Shown piece by piece: positions 37,777 through 46,991 of a DNA stretch of 64,000 bases (position 1 is its first letter; the number at the start of each line of letters is the position of its first letter). Origin of the DNA: Pythium myriotylum (lineage: Eukaryota > Oomycota > Peronosporomycetes > Pythiales > Pythiaceae); the NCBI GenBank assembly GCA_023091665.1, contig JALJCQ010000001.1, forward strand, positions 2,976,001 through 3,040,000, given 5' to 3'. The position numbers and the translations under genes were made by a program. Below the pieces are notes generated by a model, which did not search any database, was not told the DNA's origin, and saw only the letters and a list, made by a program, of their open reading frames with translations.

Positions 37777-37983
37777 ATGGGCGGCGTCGACAAGTATCCG
37801 TACCCCAAGTACACGTGGTCGCCCGCGGGCGGCTGGTGGCTCGAGACCAAGAACTGGCGCAACAAGACGGGCCTCGCGCTCGGCGTCATGGCGCTCATCA
37901 CGCTGCCGCTCGCGCTCCACTCCAAGCGCACGGCCATCAAGTTCCCGAGCGAGGAGCGCCGCAAGCTGCGGGCATCCGAGTAG
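37777..37983 (+). CDS. Small single-helix membrane protein, possibly mitochondrial
   Basis: A 68-residue protein starting MGGVDKYPYPKYTWSPAGGWW. It has an aromatic-rich head, one hydrophobic helix (GLALGVMALITLPLALHS) and a basic tail. Size, lack of a signal peptide and the KYxWSPxGGWW head recall small accessory subunits of the mitochondrial respiratory complexes, but I do not recognise it firmly. The ATG at 37777 was preferred over the upstream in-frame ATG at 37675, because the protein then starts directly at the aromatic head. Confidence 0.6.
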   Translation: MGGVDKYPYPKYTWSPAGGWWLETKNWRNKTGLALGVMALITLPLALHSKRTAIKFPSEERRKLRASE

Positions 37984-38500
37984 AGCGCGCGCCGGCTCGT
38001 TCGCGCTTCTCTCTCGCGCGCGCAAGTTTGCGTTAGAAGGCTTTGCGAAGCGAGGAGAAGAAGGGAGACATCGAGGAAAAAGGAACGTCGGCGCTGTGTT
38101 TGCGGCTTGGGTGATGCAACGACGCGAAGACTGGAGCTCGCCGAGAGAGCAGGCGCTGGACGGAGGTGGGATGTGATGGTTAATATACTCTGATTTGAAA
38201 ATGGCGAGGGCGAGGTTGAAATTGTGTGGGGGACTCGATATGATCGTCGATGGATTCCGGTGGTTCTGCCATCCGTAAGATCGCGCAGAAGATCAGCTCA
38301 GCCCGTCATACGATTTGGGCAACACGCTGCAACCGCTGAACTCCATGTAGCCTTCCCTGTGGTGTAGAAACTGATGAAGATAGCTCTTTTGAGGGAGATG
38401 AATACTCCCACGAGTAGCTTTCGCATCAGGTTTGACCATTTTTGGAAGTCGTCTGCTCGAGCGACTGACGTTATCTATTTCATTATTGCGTTCTCGTATC
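37984..38500. other. Intergenic region
   Basis: About 500 bp between a plus-strand gene end and a minus-strand gene end. I see no gene, repeat or RNA signature. Confidence 0.3.
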
Positions 38501-39067
38501 CTACTGTGCTTCCTGCTCGCGTAGCCACGCGCGCGTTTCCATCAGTGCCTGGCCAAGCAGGTTCTGTCCGTAGCACTGCTCTCGCACCACGGGATCCACG
38601 TCGCCCGACTCGAGGAACGATCGGTGTTCTCGGAACATCTCCTCCACTCGACCCACGCTGAGTCCGATCCCCCAAATGGCGTCGCTGTGCGATGCTTCGT
38701 ACAGCGTCTTCTCGCCAGTCGCGAGCAGTTTCTCCTTGATCTCTTCATCGGATGCAAACTTGAGCTTCAAGGCCTCGACCATCACACCCAGCCGCTTCTC
38801 TGCCCACACGTCGTCGTCGTAATTCCGCACTTGGCGACCGAGTTTCTTGGCTTCGGGTGGGGTCTTGGCCTTGAGGATCGCGAGCGCGAGCTGCTCGTTC
38901 TGCGGGTCGAAGAGCTCCTGCTTTTTCTTCATAAAGTACTGCTCGCTGGACTTGTACGTGTTGCCCTGGGCGTCCTGGAAGCGGCACGGATGGAAATTGC
39001 TCATGAACCCGAACCGCTTGTCTCGCTGGCCGTAAAAATAAACTGCCGCGTGGGTCTCGAACGACAT
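38501..39067 (-). CDS. NADAR-family N-glycosidase (YbiA/DUF1768)
   Basis: From the ATG at 39067 this is a 188-residue protein that is a single NADAR domain. Blocks are FGFMSNFHPC, the SSEQYFMKKKQELF helix with the conserved Glu, AKTPPEAKKLGRQV, a WAEKRLGVMVEALKLKF block, LLATGEKTLYEAS, WGIGL and GQNLLGQALMETR at the end. NADAR enzymes cleave N-glycosidic bonds. Bacterial YbiA acts on riboflavin-pathway intermediates, and other members remove ADP-ribose from guanine in DNA. Which substrate applies here cannot be told. The frame is open 27 codons upstream, but these lack similarity. It looks cytosolic or nuclear, with no targeting signal. Confidence 0.88.
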   Translation of the reverse strand: MSFETHAAVYFYGQRDKRFGFMSNFHPCRFQDAQGNTYKSSEQYFMKKKQELFDPQNEQLALAILKAKTPPEAKKLGRQVRNYDDDVWAEKRLGVMVEALKLKFASDEEIKEKLLATGEKTLYEASHSDAIWGIGLSVGRVEEMFREHRSFLESGDVDPVVREQCYGQNLLGQALMETRAWLREQEAQ

Positions 39068-39292
39068 CTTCGTTGATGTAGATGGTGAATTGGAGAATGA
39101 GTCAGAGCAAGAGGTCGAAATGAGCTCCTCATGGGGTCCGACCTTCACTCACGACGTACCCAATGCAACTGATTCTTCAACACCAGTTCAAACACCATTG
39201 GTCTCCTATAAATCCTTCAATCTGCCGCTACAAATCCTACTGCTTCAAAATGCATCCAAAGAGACAATCCCAGTCTCAACCCAATGAGTTGT

Positions 39293-40030
39293 TTAAGGGA
39301 TCTCCTGCGGCGGTGGGGCGTCGGGCAGCTCGGTCTGTTTCTTCTCTCCACGCTCGAGAGCGTTCTTCTCCGCGATGCCGAACGGCGTGGCTCGCCACTC
39401 GCGCAAAAACTCGTGCACGTCGCCCGACGACACGCTTTTGTCGTGCTTGCCTTCGTCCTTCTCCGATTTCTTGATCCACGTCGAGTCCATGCTGCGGTCT
39501 CCAATCTGGCGGTGGTGCACTGCCTTCATGACGCCGGCCGAATCTTCGTATCGACGGCGTGTACTCTCGACGATCTCACCTTTGTCGTCTAGTGTCGCAC
39601 ACGTGCAGTACGAGTACGTCAAGTATGAGTAACCATCCTTGGTCTTTGCTTTTGGCGGTGCAAGTGTCGACGGTAGTTGCGTCTCGAACTGGCGAGCCCC
39701 GAGCGGGAGACCGTCGAAAAAGTCCTCGTCCAGCAGACGCTGACGCTGGCGCTCTTCCTGAGACGGCTTAGCTTGTTTGGCCGCAGGGGTTTTGGTCTCC
39801 TTTGCCTTCTGAGACTCGAGCTGCTCTTGCGGTTGCTGGGCTTGCTCCCGACGTTGGCTCCGGTGGCCGCGTCCGCGACGTGGGCCTCGCTGGGTGGTTT
39901 CGGGAAGAATAATCAACATCGTTGAGCCTTCTTGTCCGAGCAAGTCTCGGCCACCAAAGAACGCTTCCTCATCAGCAAAATCGCTGAGCCAGCTTGAAGG
40001 TGAGATCAAATCCCAGTCACTGCGGTACAT
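39293..40030 (-). CDS. Myeloid leukemia factor (MLF)-family protein
   Basis: Taken from the ATG at 40030 the protein is 245 residues; an upstream ATG at 40198 would add 56 Ser-rich residues, and I cannot exclude it. A disordered N-terminal half has an Arg/Gln-rich segment. The C-terminal half holds the MLF1-like core: YSYLTYSYCTCATLDDKGEI, then ESTRRRYEDSAGVMKAVHHRQ and IGDRSMDSTW. A low-complexity tail ends in a Pro run. MLF proteins bind 14-3-3 and act in stress responses and transcription in animals; the role in microbial eukaryotes is not known. The gene lies tail to tail with no partner and 226 bp beyond the NADAR gene start. Confidence 0.7.
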   Translation of the reverse strand: MYRSDWDLISPSSWLSDFADEEAFFGGRDLLGQEGSTMLIILPETTQRGPRRGRGHRSQRREQAQQPQEQLESQKAKETKTPAAKQAKPSQEERQRQRLLDEDFFDGLPLGARQFETQLPSTLAPPKAKTKDGYSYLTYSYCTCATLDDKGEIVESTRRRYEDSAGVMKAVHHRQIGDRSMDSTWIKKSEKDEGKHDKSVSSGDVHEFLREWRATPFGIAEKNALERGEKKQTELPDAPPPQEIP

Positions 40031-40313
40031 CGTGTGGTCGGCGAGGAAAAAGCAGGAGTGTATAGCAGAGCACGGCGGCGACGAAAAGCCACCGTTAATC
40101 TCCGACAAGGAACTGTCGGACGAGGATCTGCTCTCGTCGCACTCGAGTTGAGTCAGTTGCCGTCGCGTCTCAACACGATTGACCTTGGAGTTGACCACGC
40201 CAATATCCTACAACTAGAACTCACAAAGTCAGCATGCAAGACCACCAGTGCTCGCGAATGGGCCAAAACGCCTCGTTGCTATTGACACACAACAAGTAAT
40301 CTACGCATGGGTG

Positions 40314-41897
40314 TTATCGCGCATTTGCAGCAAACTTGCGAGGCTTTGGCCGCCACTCAGCCACGCCTCGTCGTGTTGTGGGCCGGTAAATCTTGACGCG
40401 AGGGCCTTCAAGCTCTCGCTCTTCGTCTAGTAAGCAGAGAATGAGCGTGTTTGCAGTTGACAGCTTGGCCCAAATCTTTTGAGCGGTGGCGATAATCTGC
40501 AGAAGATGGAGCTGCCTCGTGTTGTCCCACTCGAGCACTCGGGCGCGCACCCACTCGTCCTGGTCCTTGAGCAAGAAATCGACAATCGCCCCGACCAAAT
40601 CGTCGCCCTCTGGGAATGCAGGAAGGCCGAGGCGGTCGTGGTCCTGCGGTGGGAAGACCAACGGTTTTCGAGTCCTGGAGCCGACGACCACAATGCCCGG
40701 GCTCGTCCATGTGGCTGGATTGATCTTGACGCTTTCGTAAGCAGAGGCTTTCACGTCTGGCCTCATGTGAATCTTCGGGATGTTGCCCCATCGCAGAGCC
40801 GATGCAGCACCTGGAAGTCTCGATAGCTCGAAGATTCCCGGCGTCGTCTCGAGAATAAAGGCATGCCTCATGCTGTTGAGGCTGTCTTGGTGGGCCAGGA
40901 TTGCTTCCACGTCTTCGTCAATCGAATTCTCGCTCATGATCTCCTCCACCAAGTCCTCGTCGCTTATCCACCGCTTAGCGCCGGGAATGCGAGCCGTCGG
41001 CAGGTGCTTCTCACAATACACACCGAGCGGCTTGGCCTCGTTGCCGATCATAAACCCCGCGTTCGCGGCACACAGCGGGTGCATCCCGACGTTGCAATTC
41101 TCCTGTTCACAGATGACGGAGGCGCCGCCACGCTTCCGGCAAATGCCGCAGAGATACCGGAAGCGGCTGTTCTCAATCTCCTCCATGCCGTCCACCGGTT
41201 CAAGAGCGGGGACGTCGCGCATCGTGAGCTCGGGGATCGCGAGCGCGCACACGACGTGGACCCACTTCTGGTCGTCCAACGCGATTTCTTTGTTGCCAGT
41301 GGCTGTCGCCGCCACGGGTTTGATCGCTCCGCCCGACTGCATGCAGATGACGCAGGTCAACTGGCGGCCCAGCAGACACGTCGGACAGAGCCACGGGCCG
41401 TCCGGGTCCTGGCGCAGCACGACACCGAAGCACTCCTCGTGGATCTTGGTATCGCACGAGTCGTTGCCGCACGAGATGACGTGGCCCGTGGACCAGAGGC
41501 CTTCGCAGATCGTGCAGTTTTCCTTGGGCAAATAGTGCGGGACGTGGCAGTTGGCGACGTACTCGCGCAGCTGCTGCAGCAGCTCGGGCTCGGCCGCATC
41601 GAGATCGAACGTGCAGTCCATCTGGATGCTGGGCGTCGCTGCTGGCGGGATCTTCTCGGCGCCGGTCTCGTCGGCGTAGACGTCCCAGGCCGCGACCGCG
41701 TCCGGCGGGTACTCCTGGCAGCTCAGCCGCGCGCGCTTGTGGCTCTGCACGAGCAGCAGCACGCCCGCCTGGTCGGGCGGCGCGAGGTTGGCGATGTCGA
41801 GCGCGAGCTGTCGGCGCTCGTCCCAGGTCAGAGGCCGCGGCGGCAGCGCCTCGCTCGCAGACGCATCGCGGCCGCTGGCTTTCGAGCGCTTGGCCAT
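40314..41897 (-). CDS. NET-PHD-extended PHD chromatin reader
   Basis: A single-exon 527-residue protein from the ATG at 41897 (the frame opens at 41933). Residues about 23-58 (LTWDERRQLALDIANLAPPD) resemble a NET domain as in BET proteins. Next is a PHD finger with CTICEGLWSTGHVISCGNDSC and HEECFG, ending in WLCPTC. Then comes an extended PHD: a pre-PHD zinc knuckle CVICMQSGGAIKPV with WVHVVCALAIPE, and a second finger CGICRKRGGASVICEQENC with GMHPLCA. The PHD-knuckle-PHD set is that of BRPF/JADE readers of histone H3. No EPC or bromodomain is present. Nuclear location is inferred. The NET-PHD combination is unusual to me. Confidence 0.83.
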   Translation of the reverse strand: MAKRSKASGRDASASEALPPRPLTWDERRQLALDIANLAPPDQAGVLLLVQSHKRARLSCQEYPPDAVAAWDVYADETGAEKIPPAATPSIQMDCTFDLDAAEPELLQQLREYVANCHVPHYLPKENCTICEGLWSTGHVISCGNDSCDTKIHEECFGVVLRQDPDGPWLCPTCLLGRQLTCVICMQSGGAIKPVAATATGNKEIALDDQKWVHVVCALAIPELTMRDVPALEPVDGMEEIENSRFRYLCGICRKRGGASVICEQENCNVGMHPLCAANAGFMIGNEAKPLGVYCEKHLPTARIPGAKRWISDEDLVEEIMSENSIDEDVEAILAHQDSLNSMRHAFILETTPGIFELSRLPGAASALRWGNIPKIHMRPDVKASAYESVKINPATWTSPGIVVVGSRTRKPLVFPPQDHDRLGLPAFPEGDDLVGAIVDFLLKDQDEWVRARVLEWDNTRQLHLLQIIATAQKIWAKLSTANTLILCLLDEERELEGPRVKIYRPTTRRGVAEWRPKPRKFAANAR

Positions 41898-42509
41898 TGG
41901 GGGGTAGCTCCTCGTGGGAGTTGAGTTGGGCACTTTTGGGCCGGGGGTGGTTAAAACCGGTAGAAATACCGGTATAACCTTGGGCTCGAGTTTGTTTTGG
42001 GGAGTGAGAATTTGGTTCTGTTGGGCGCTCGTCCGGATTGTATGTGAAGAGCGAATGCACGTGGAGGGCTAGGTGTGCGCTCGGCCCTCTCACCCGAAGT
42101 GCCGAACACTCTCTTCCTCCCAGAACGGTTCTGCCGCAGTCGATTGATTCTGCAGCAGCAAGGGGGGGAGGGACGAGGAAGTCGCCACAACCAAGAAGAC
42201 CCGCTCCGCGCCAACGGATCTGTCGGTGTCGTCGTCTCTCGGACATTGGCGTCGCGTCGTTGGTGCACCAACGAACCGACGCGCGCACGATCGAGCGACA
42301 ACCTACCACCACCACCGGTGGGTTAAGTGTATCCGCGAGGTGAGCTCCTCGACGCGACGACCTTCGTGTCAACAACGGAAGCCTCAAGCCCTGGCCAGGA
42401 GTCATCAAGACGTCCCATTCCGCCAACTGACGCCGCCCGCGAACTGCGTGGGGGAGCGAGCGACGCGTGAAGAAAGAGCAAGCTCCAAAAACAAAGAACA
42501 ATTGCAAAC
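41898..42509. promoter_or_regulatory. Divergent intergenic region with ACCGGTA inverted repeat
   Basis: A 612-bp gap between the PHD reader (-) and the AGC kinase (+). A perfect inverted repeat ACCGGTA-gaaa-TACCGGT lies at 41956-41973, about 60 bp upstream of the reader's ATG. The remainder has only short open frames with Arg/Thr bias. Confidence 0.4.
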
Positions 42510-43661
42510 ATGAGCTCTCCGGAGAGCGCGCCGTCCTCGACGACCGGCGAGTTCCCGTCGTCGGTGGATCTCGACGCGTTCGTGGACCGCTCGGCGTTCA
42601 ATGACAAGGTCTGTCTCGAGGACTTTACGCTCATCCGCGTCATCGGCAAGGGCTCGTTCGGCAAAGTGACCCTCGTAAGGAAGAAGACCAACAGCATGAT
42701 CTTCGCCATGAAGATCCTCTCCAAGTCGCACCTCATCAAGCGCAAGCAAGTCGAGCACACCAAGACCGAGCGCCGCGTGCTCAGCGTCGTGAGCCACCCC
42801 TTCATCGTCGGGCTCCACTACGCCTTCCAGACCGACTCGAAGCTCTACTTTGTGCTCGACTACTGCCCCGGTGGAGAGCTCTTTTTCCACTTGTCCAGAA
42901 TGGGCAAGTTTGACGAGAAGATGGTGCGCTTCTACGGCGCCGAGCTCGTCGTCGCGCTCGAGCACCTGCACTCGCTCGGCGTCGTCTACCGCGACCTCAA
43001 GCCCGAGAACATTCTGCTCGACGAAATGGGACACATCAAGCTCGCGGACTTTGGTCTCGCGAAAGACCACGTGACCGAGGTAGACAGCGGCGCGACCTCG
43101 CTCTGCGGCACGCCCGAGTACCTCGCTCCCGAGGTGCTGGCTCGGAAAGGCCATGGCACTGCCGTGGACTGGTGGGGGCTGGGAATGGTGCTCTACGAGA
43201 TGCTGACAGGCCTGCCGCCGTGGTACACACGCAACCGCCAGGAGCTCTTCGCCCGCATCCGCGAGGCGCCGCTCGAGATCCCCAAGTACCTGAGCCCGGA
43301 CGCGGCCTCGCTGATCGCGTTGCTGCTCCACCGTGACCCGGAGAAGCGATTGGGCAGTCGCGGTGCCGCCGAGGTCAAGGCCCACCGCTTCTTCAAGACG
43401 GTCGACTGGGACGGTTTGCTCTGGGCCGACCCGCCATTCAAGCCATCGGACCCGCAAGCCAAGGAAGCCGGCGACACCTCCAACTTCGACAGGGAGTTCA
43501 CCGAGCTGCCCGTGAGCGGCACGCCCATGAGCCGGATGACGCCCGGGTCCGAAGTGCCGCGCAACATGTTCGCGGGCTTCACGTTCGAGGCGCCGACCAT
43601 GTCTTTCGGCTCGGACACGTCGCAGTCCAAGGTCGACGTCTCCTCCACGCCGTTTATTTAG
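42510..43661 (+). CDS. AGC-family protein kinase (S6K/AKT/SGK-like)
   Basis: A single-exon 383-residue kinase with no PH domain. The catalytic core starts at about residue 38 with LIRVIGKGSFGKV, and has FAMKIL (ATP lysine), YRDLKPEN (catalytic loop), LADFGLAKD (metal binding) and the activation segment TSLCGTPEYLAPE. Thr in SLCGTP is absent, but the Thr/Ser before it fits a PDK1 site. The AGC tail has PFKPSD, SNFDREFTELPVSGTP (turn-motif region) and the hydrophobic motif FAGFTF (354-359), whose Thr358 would be the regulatory site. All catalytic residues are canonical, in contrast with the AGC kinase at 4762. Substrates cannot be told from sequence. Confidence 0.92.
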   Translation: MSSPESAPSSTTGEFPSSVDLDAFVDRSAFNDKVCLEDFTLIRVIGKGSFGKVTLVRKKTNSMIFAMKILSKSHLIKRKQVEHTKTERRVLSVVSHPFIVGLHYAFQTDSKLYFVLDYCPGGELFFHLSRMGKFDEKMVRFYGAELVVALEHLHSLGVVYRDLKPENILLDEMGHIKLADFGLAKDHVTEVDSGATSLCGTPEYLAPEVLARKGHGTAVDWWGLGMVLYEMLTGLPPWYTRNRQELFARIREAPLEIPKYLSPDAASLIALLLHRDPEKRLGSRGAAEVKAHRFFKTVDWDGLLWADPPFKPSDPQAKEAGDTSNFDREFTELPVSGTPMSRMTPGSEVPRNMFAGFTFEAPTMSFGSDTSQSKVDVSSTPFI

Positions 43662-43971
43662 TTGGACCCCGTGAAAAACCTGTCGTGTGCCGCTCGCCTC
43701 TCTCCTTCTCTTCTTTGCTCCTCCTGATCCTAAAGTCGACTGATTAAAATTCATACACTTTCCTGCATCCATCCCTCACGCCCTGACGTGGCGGTGTCCT
43801 CTTGGTTGGTGTTCGGTCTCACTTTCGTAATAGTAATATTCGTTGGTATTCGTTCGATTCGTGAAATTTCGGATTCGATATAATCCCCCAAGGGGTACTG
43901 TATCGATGTGAAGTGGGAGTCTTTGGACCCATCCATTTCATTTGACGTTGCTCCTCGACAGCCAGACAGAC
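43662..43971. other. Intergenic region, AGC kinase / SET protein
   Basis: 310 bp. It contains AT-rich ATTCGT repeats (near 43845-43865) and AAGGGGTACTG at 43890-43900, the reverse complement of a TACCCC box. These are probably promoter elements of the SET gene. Confidence 0.35.
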
Positions 43972-45450
43972 ATGGCGGCCGTGGCGCCGTCGTTCGAGGC
44001 CTGCGGCGTGCGCATCGCCGAGGACGCGGTCAAGGGCAAGGTGGTCTTCAGCGAGCGCGACATCCAGGCCGGCGAGGTCATCTTCAGCGAGCAGGCCTTC
44101 GTGTTCGCGTCCTGGTCCACCAACGTCTGCGACGACTGCGAGGCCGACAAGACGGACGACGAGTGCGCGTGCCGCAAGACGCCCGCGCAGCCCATATACA
44201 GCGAGCTGCTCACCAAGGATGCCAAGAAGCGCCACGAGATCGTGCAGACCATGACCGACATCGAGAGCATCGGCGAAGTCGACCGCGCGCGCTGCGTGCT
44301 GCGCTGTCTCGGCATGTTCGAGCGCGACGCCACGTCGCTCGAACCGGTGCTCGGCCTCACGTGCGCCAACTTTGACCAGTGCCTTGAAGACGCCAAGGAA
44401 CTGCGCGCGACGGTGCCGGAGATCTTCCCCAAGGGCTTGACAGACGAGCAGTTGGCGACGGTGATTGGCGTGCTCAACACCAACTCGCACGAGCTTGAGA
44501 ATCTCGGTGGATCGGGACTCTTCCTCTCGGCGTGCCGCATGGAGCACAACTGCAAGCCGAACTGCAGCTTCACGACGTACGACTCGACGCTGTGGATGTC
44601 GGCGATCCGCCCGATCGCCAAGGGCGAGGCGTTGTCGATCGACTACGGCAACTTCTTCTACCGTCCGACCGACGAACGGCTTAACTCACTACTCGAGTCG
44701 TACGGATTCATGTGCACGTGTGATGCGTGCCTGAAGGAGCCAGACACCTGTCGCGCGTTCAAGTGCTCGTCTCCAGCATGCAAGGACGGTGTGGTCAACC
44801 CCTTCCCGATCACGCCGACCGAGCCACTCGAGGACCCTGAGGAACTCGAGTTCGACTGGAAGTGCACGAGCTGTGGATACGTCCCGACGGAAGAAGAGAA
44901 GGACATGTGCGAGCAAGGTGAGCGCAAGTTGCTCGAGGATGGGTTCCCAGAGACCCTGGAAGAGATGGGCGCGCTTCTCAAGACGAGCCCGCTCCACGAG
45001 CGCCACTACCTCCTTTTCTGGGCCTTGGACGCGATCGGTTGTGAGGCAGCGGCGCTCAACTCGTACATCAAGGACGACAGCAAGCGGGTCGACCTCGCGG
45101 ATGTGTGGAAGCGTATCATCGCGGCGATGAACGTTGTCATCCCCGGTCCACATCACGAGAAGACCATCTACTACGACAACCTGGCCCAGGTCCAGGTCGT
45201 GCTAGGCGACCTCGAGGCAGCCAAGGCGGCCTACAAGCAGGCGTACGACATCTCGTGCATTGTCAGCGGCAGCGAGTGCACGCCGACTCAGAAGCTCAAG
45301 GAGCTGTCGCTGAACCCTCCCACGAACGCCGAGGAGCTGCGGAAGGTCTACGCCGGAGTCAAGCGCCGCGACGCACACGACGATGAGGACGAGGTGTGGG
45401 AAGAGTACGAAGACGACGAGGAGGACGAAGACGAGGAAGAAGAAGAGTAA
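43972..45450 (+). CDS. SET-domain protein, SMYD-like, with acidic tail
   Basis: From the ATG at 43972 this is a 492-residue, single-exon protein. A split SET domain begins with GKVVFSERDIQAGEVIFSEQ. A Cys-rich segment stands where SMYD proteins have the MYND finger, but with too few Cys/His for a full MYND. Further blocks are ACRMEHNCKPNCSF (the SAM-binding NHSCxPN motif with small changes), KGEALSIDYGNFFY and a post-SET zinc site CTCDAC. A TPR-like helical C-terminal part (YYDNLAQVQVVLGDLEAAKAAYKQAY) follows, as in SMYD enzymes. It ends in about 30 mostly Asp/Glu residues. It probably methylates lysines of histone or non-histone proteins; the target is unknown. Confidence 0.85.
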   Translation: MAAVAPSFEACGVRIAEDAVKGKVVFSERDIQAGEVIFSEQAFVFASWSTNVCDDCEADKTDDECACRKTPAQPIYSELLTKDAKKRHEIVQTMTDIESIGEVDRARCVLRCLGMFERDATSLEPVLGLTCANFDQCLEDAKELRATVPEIFPKGLTDEQLATVIGVLNTNSHELENLGGSGLFLSACRMEHNCKPNCSFTTYDSTLWMSAIRPIAKGEALSIDYGNFFYRPTDERLNSLLESYGFMCTCDACLKEPDTCRAFKCSSPACKDGVVNPFPITPTEPLEDPEELEFDWKCTSCGYVPTEEEKDMCEQGERKLLEDGFPETLEEMGALLKTSPLHERHYLLFWALDAIGCEAAALNSYIKDDSKRVDLADVWKRIIAAMNVVIPGPHHEKTIYYDNLAQVQVVLGDLEAAKAAYKQAYDISCIVSGSECTPTQKLKELSLNPPTNAEELRKVYAGVKRRDAHDDEDEVWEEYEDDEEDEDEEEEE

Positions 45451-45936
45451 AAGAGCAAGTGGACTTCAAGTAGAAGAGTAGGAGTACCGTATGCATTGAC
45501 GAGACGTACACAGAAATACATGCCGTCAGACAATCCCATTCCGACCAGACTGGGCGAATCTCCGAGTGTACAGTGGTGGACACCGAGCACATCCAACGTC
45601 ACATGCCACCTACACTTGCAGTTGCGTTCCATGGAAGGCCACGACGCTCATCATCGACGAGGAGCTCAACGAACCCTGCTGACGAAGTCCGTGTCACGCG
45701 GGACGCGTCTCGCGATTGGCTCTTCGTGGTTGCGGAACCGAAAAGTAACGCTATGAAGTACACGCCAGCTTGAAGTTGCTGCGTTGCAGTTCCTTGGGCC
45801 CGTTGGCGTCCAACTGAGCGCGGGCGTGTTGGGCCGGTCTTTGTGTCGGTTCCGTTGGCGTGGAACCGAGTGCAGAGGAGATTTGTTCCACGACCGAACC
45901 AGACTAAAACGCGACTCGTTTGAGCGAGCGACGGAG
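45451..45936. other. Intergenic region
   Basis: 486 bp between the SET gene and SSU72. Short open frames on both strands have no domains. No repeat or RNA gene is recognised. Confidence 0.3.
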
Positions 45937-46847
45937 ATGAGCAGCTCCGAGCCAAACTTCGTGCAGGCCATTCGCCAAGAGCCCGTGGACGAGCGACACG
46001 AGGAAGACGACCCCGAGCGAGACAGCGAGAGCGAGCTCGACATGTTCAAGCGCCTGCGCCTGCACCGCGGCTCCGAGGGCGACGAGCTCGAGCGCAACGA
46101 GCACGGCCTCGTCACGCGCGTGCGCCGCTCGCTCTCCAAGAACGGCGCGCCCAGGGCCTTGAGCGCGCCGCCCACGCGGCCCATGTTCGCGACCATCTGC
46201 ATCAACAACGTGAACCGCAGCATGGAGGCCCACTGCGTGCTGCAGCAGGCCGGGCTGCGCGTCTGCTCGTTCGGCGCCGGCGTGCAGGTCTGCTTCCCGG
46301 GCCGCAAGATCGACACGCCGCGCGTGTTCGGCTTTGGCACGACGTACGAGACCATGTACAACAAGCTCCTCGCCGAGGACGAAGAGCTCTACCGCCTCAA
46401 CGGCGTGCTCAAGATGCTCGAGCGCAACATGCGAGTCAAGCAGAAGCCGCAGCAGTTCCAGAGCCTGCATAACAAACAGCTGCAAGGCATCGATGTGATT
46501 GTGTGCCTCGACTACACCATGTTCATCAAGGTTCTCAATGGTGCGTTTCTTTAGTGGGTGCAAGCACGTGCAGGCGATAACGAGTAGTCTGATTACGGCT
46601 CTGTGTGTTTTTCGCAGATCTACGCATGCGTCTTCGATTCTGCTTCCAGAAGAAACGACTCCATGTCATTTGCCTTGATGTGGAGGATACACCTCAGGAT
46701 GCGGCAAACGGCGGCACGCTTGCGCTCGAGCTGTGCCAGGAAATCGACCAGCTCAGTGACTTGAATGACGTCGAGGTGAAGAAGATAGTGGTGGCGTTCG
46801 AGAAACGACATGCGATCGAGATGTTCTACGTAGGCCTCTCGGTATGA
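45937..46847 (+). CDS. SSU72: RNA polymerase II CTD phosphatase SSU72
   Basis: Two exons (45937-46540, 46618-46847) give 277 residues. About 80 acidic/basic residues come before the SSU72 domain, which usually starts at the very N-terminus; this is an unusual extension. The catalytic loop is CINNVNRS (Cys-x5-Arg-Ser), followed by MEAHCVLQQAG, VCSFGAGVQVCFPG and FGFGTTYETMYNKLLAEDEELY. The C-terminal part has HVICLDVEDTPQDAANGG and an EMFYVGLSV end, a little longer than the Phe-Tyr end typical of the family. The enzyme removes phosphate from Ser5/Ser7 of the polymerase CTD during 3'-end formation in the nucleus. The intron is 77 bp. Confidence 0.9.
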
Positions 46848-46991
46848 AGGAGTCGTCGGACAGCTTGGACGAAGGGTTGGTAGTACTTCGAAGTATTTAG
46901 TAGTAGCTTATGTATTCCAGTACGAGTGCTTACGTGTAAAATGTCATTCGAATTCTTGAAAGCATGTTCTTTCAAAGGGTGATGTATGGGA

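Noticed and set aside
40863..41924. Open frame of 353 residues antisense to the PHD reader
   Set aside because: Its product is Arg/Ala/Val/His-rich, as expected from the complement of a GC3-rich gene; the minus-strand frame has clear zinc-finger Cys spacing.
42405..43772. Open frame of 455 residues antisense to the AGC kinase
   Set aside because: It mirrors the kinase codons; every kinase motif lies on the plus strand.
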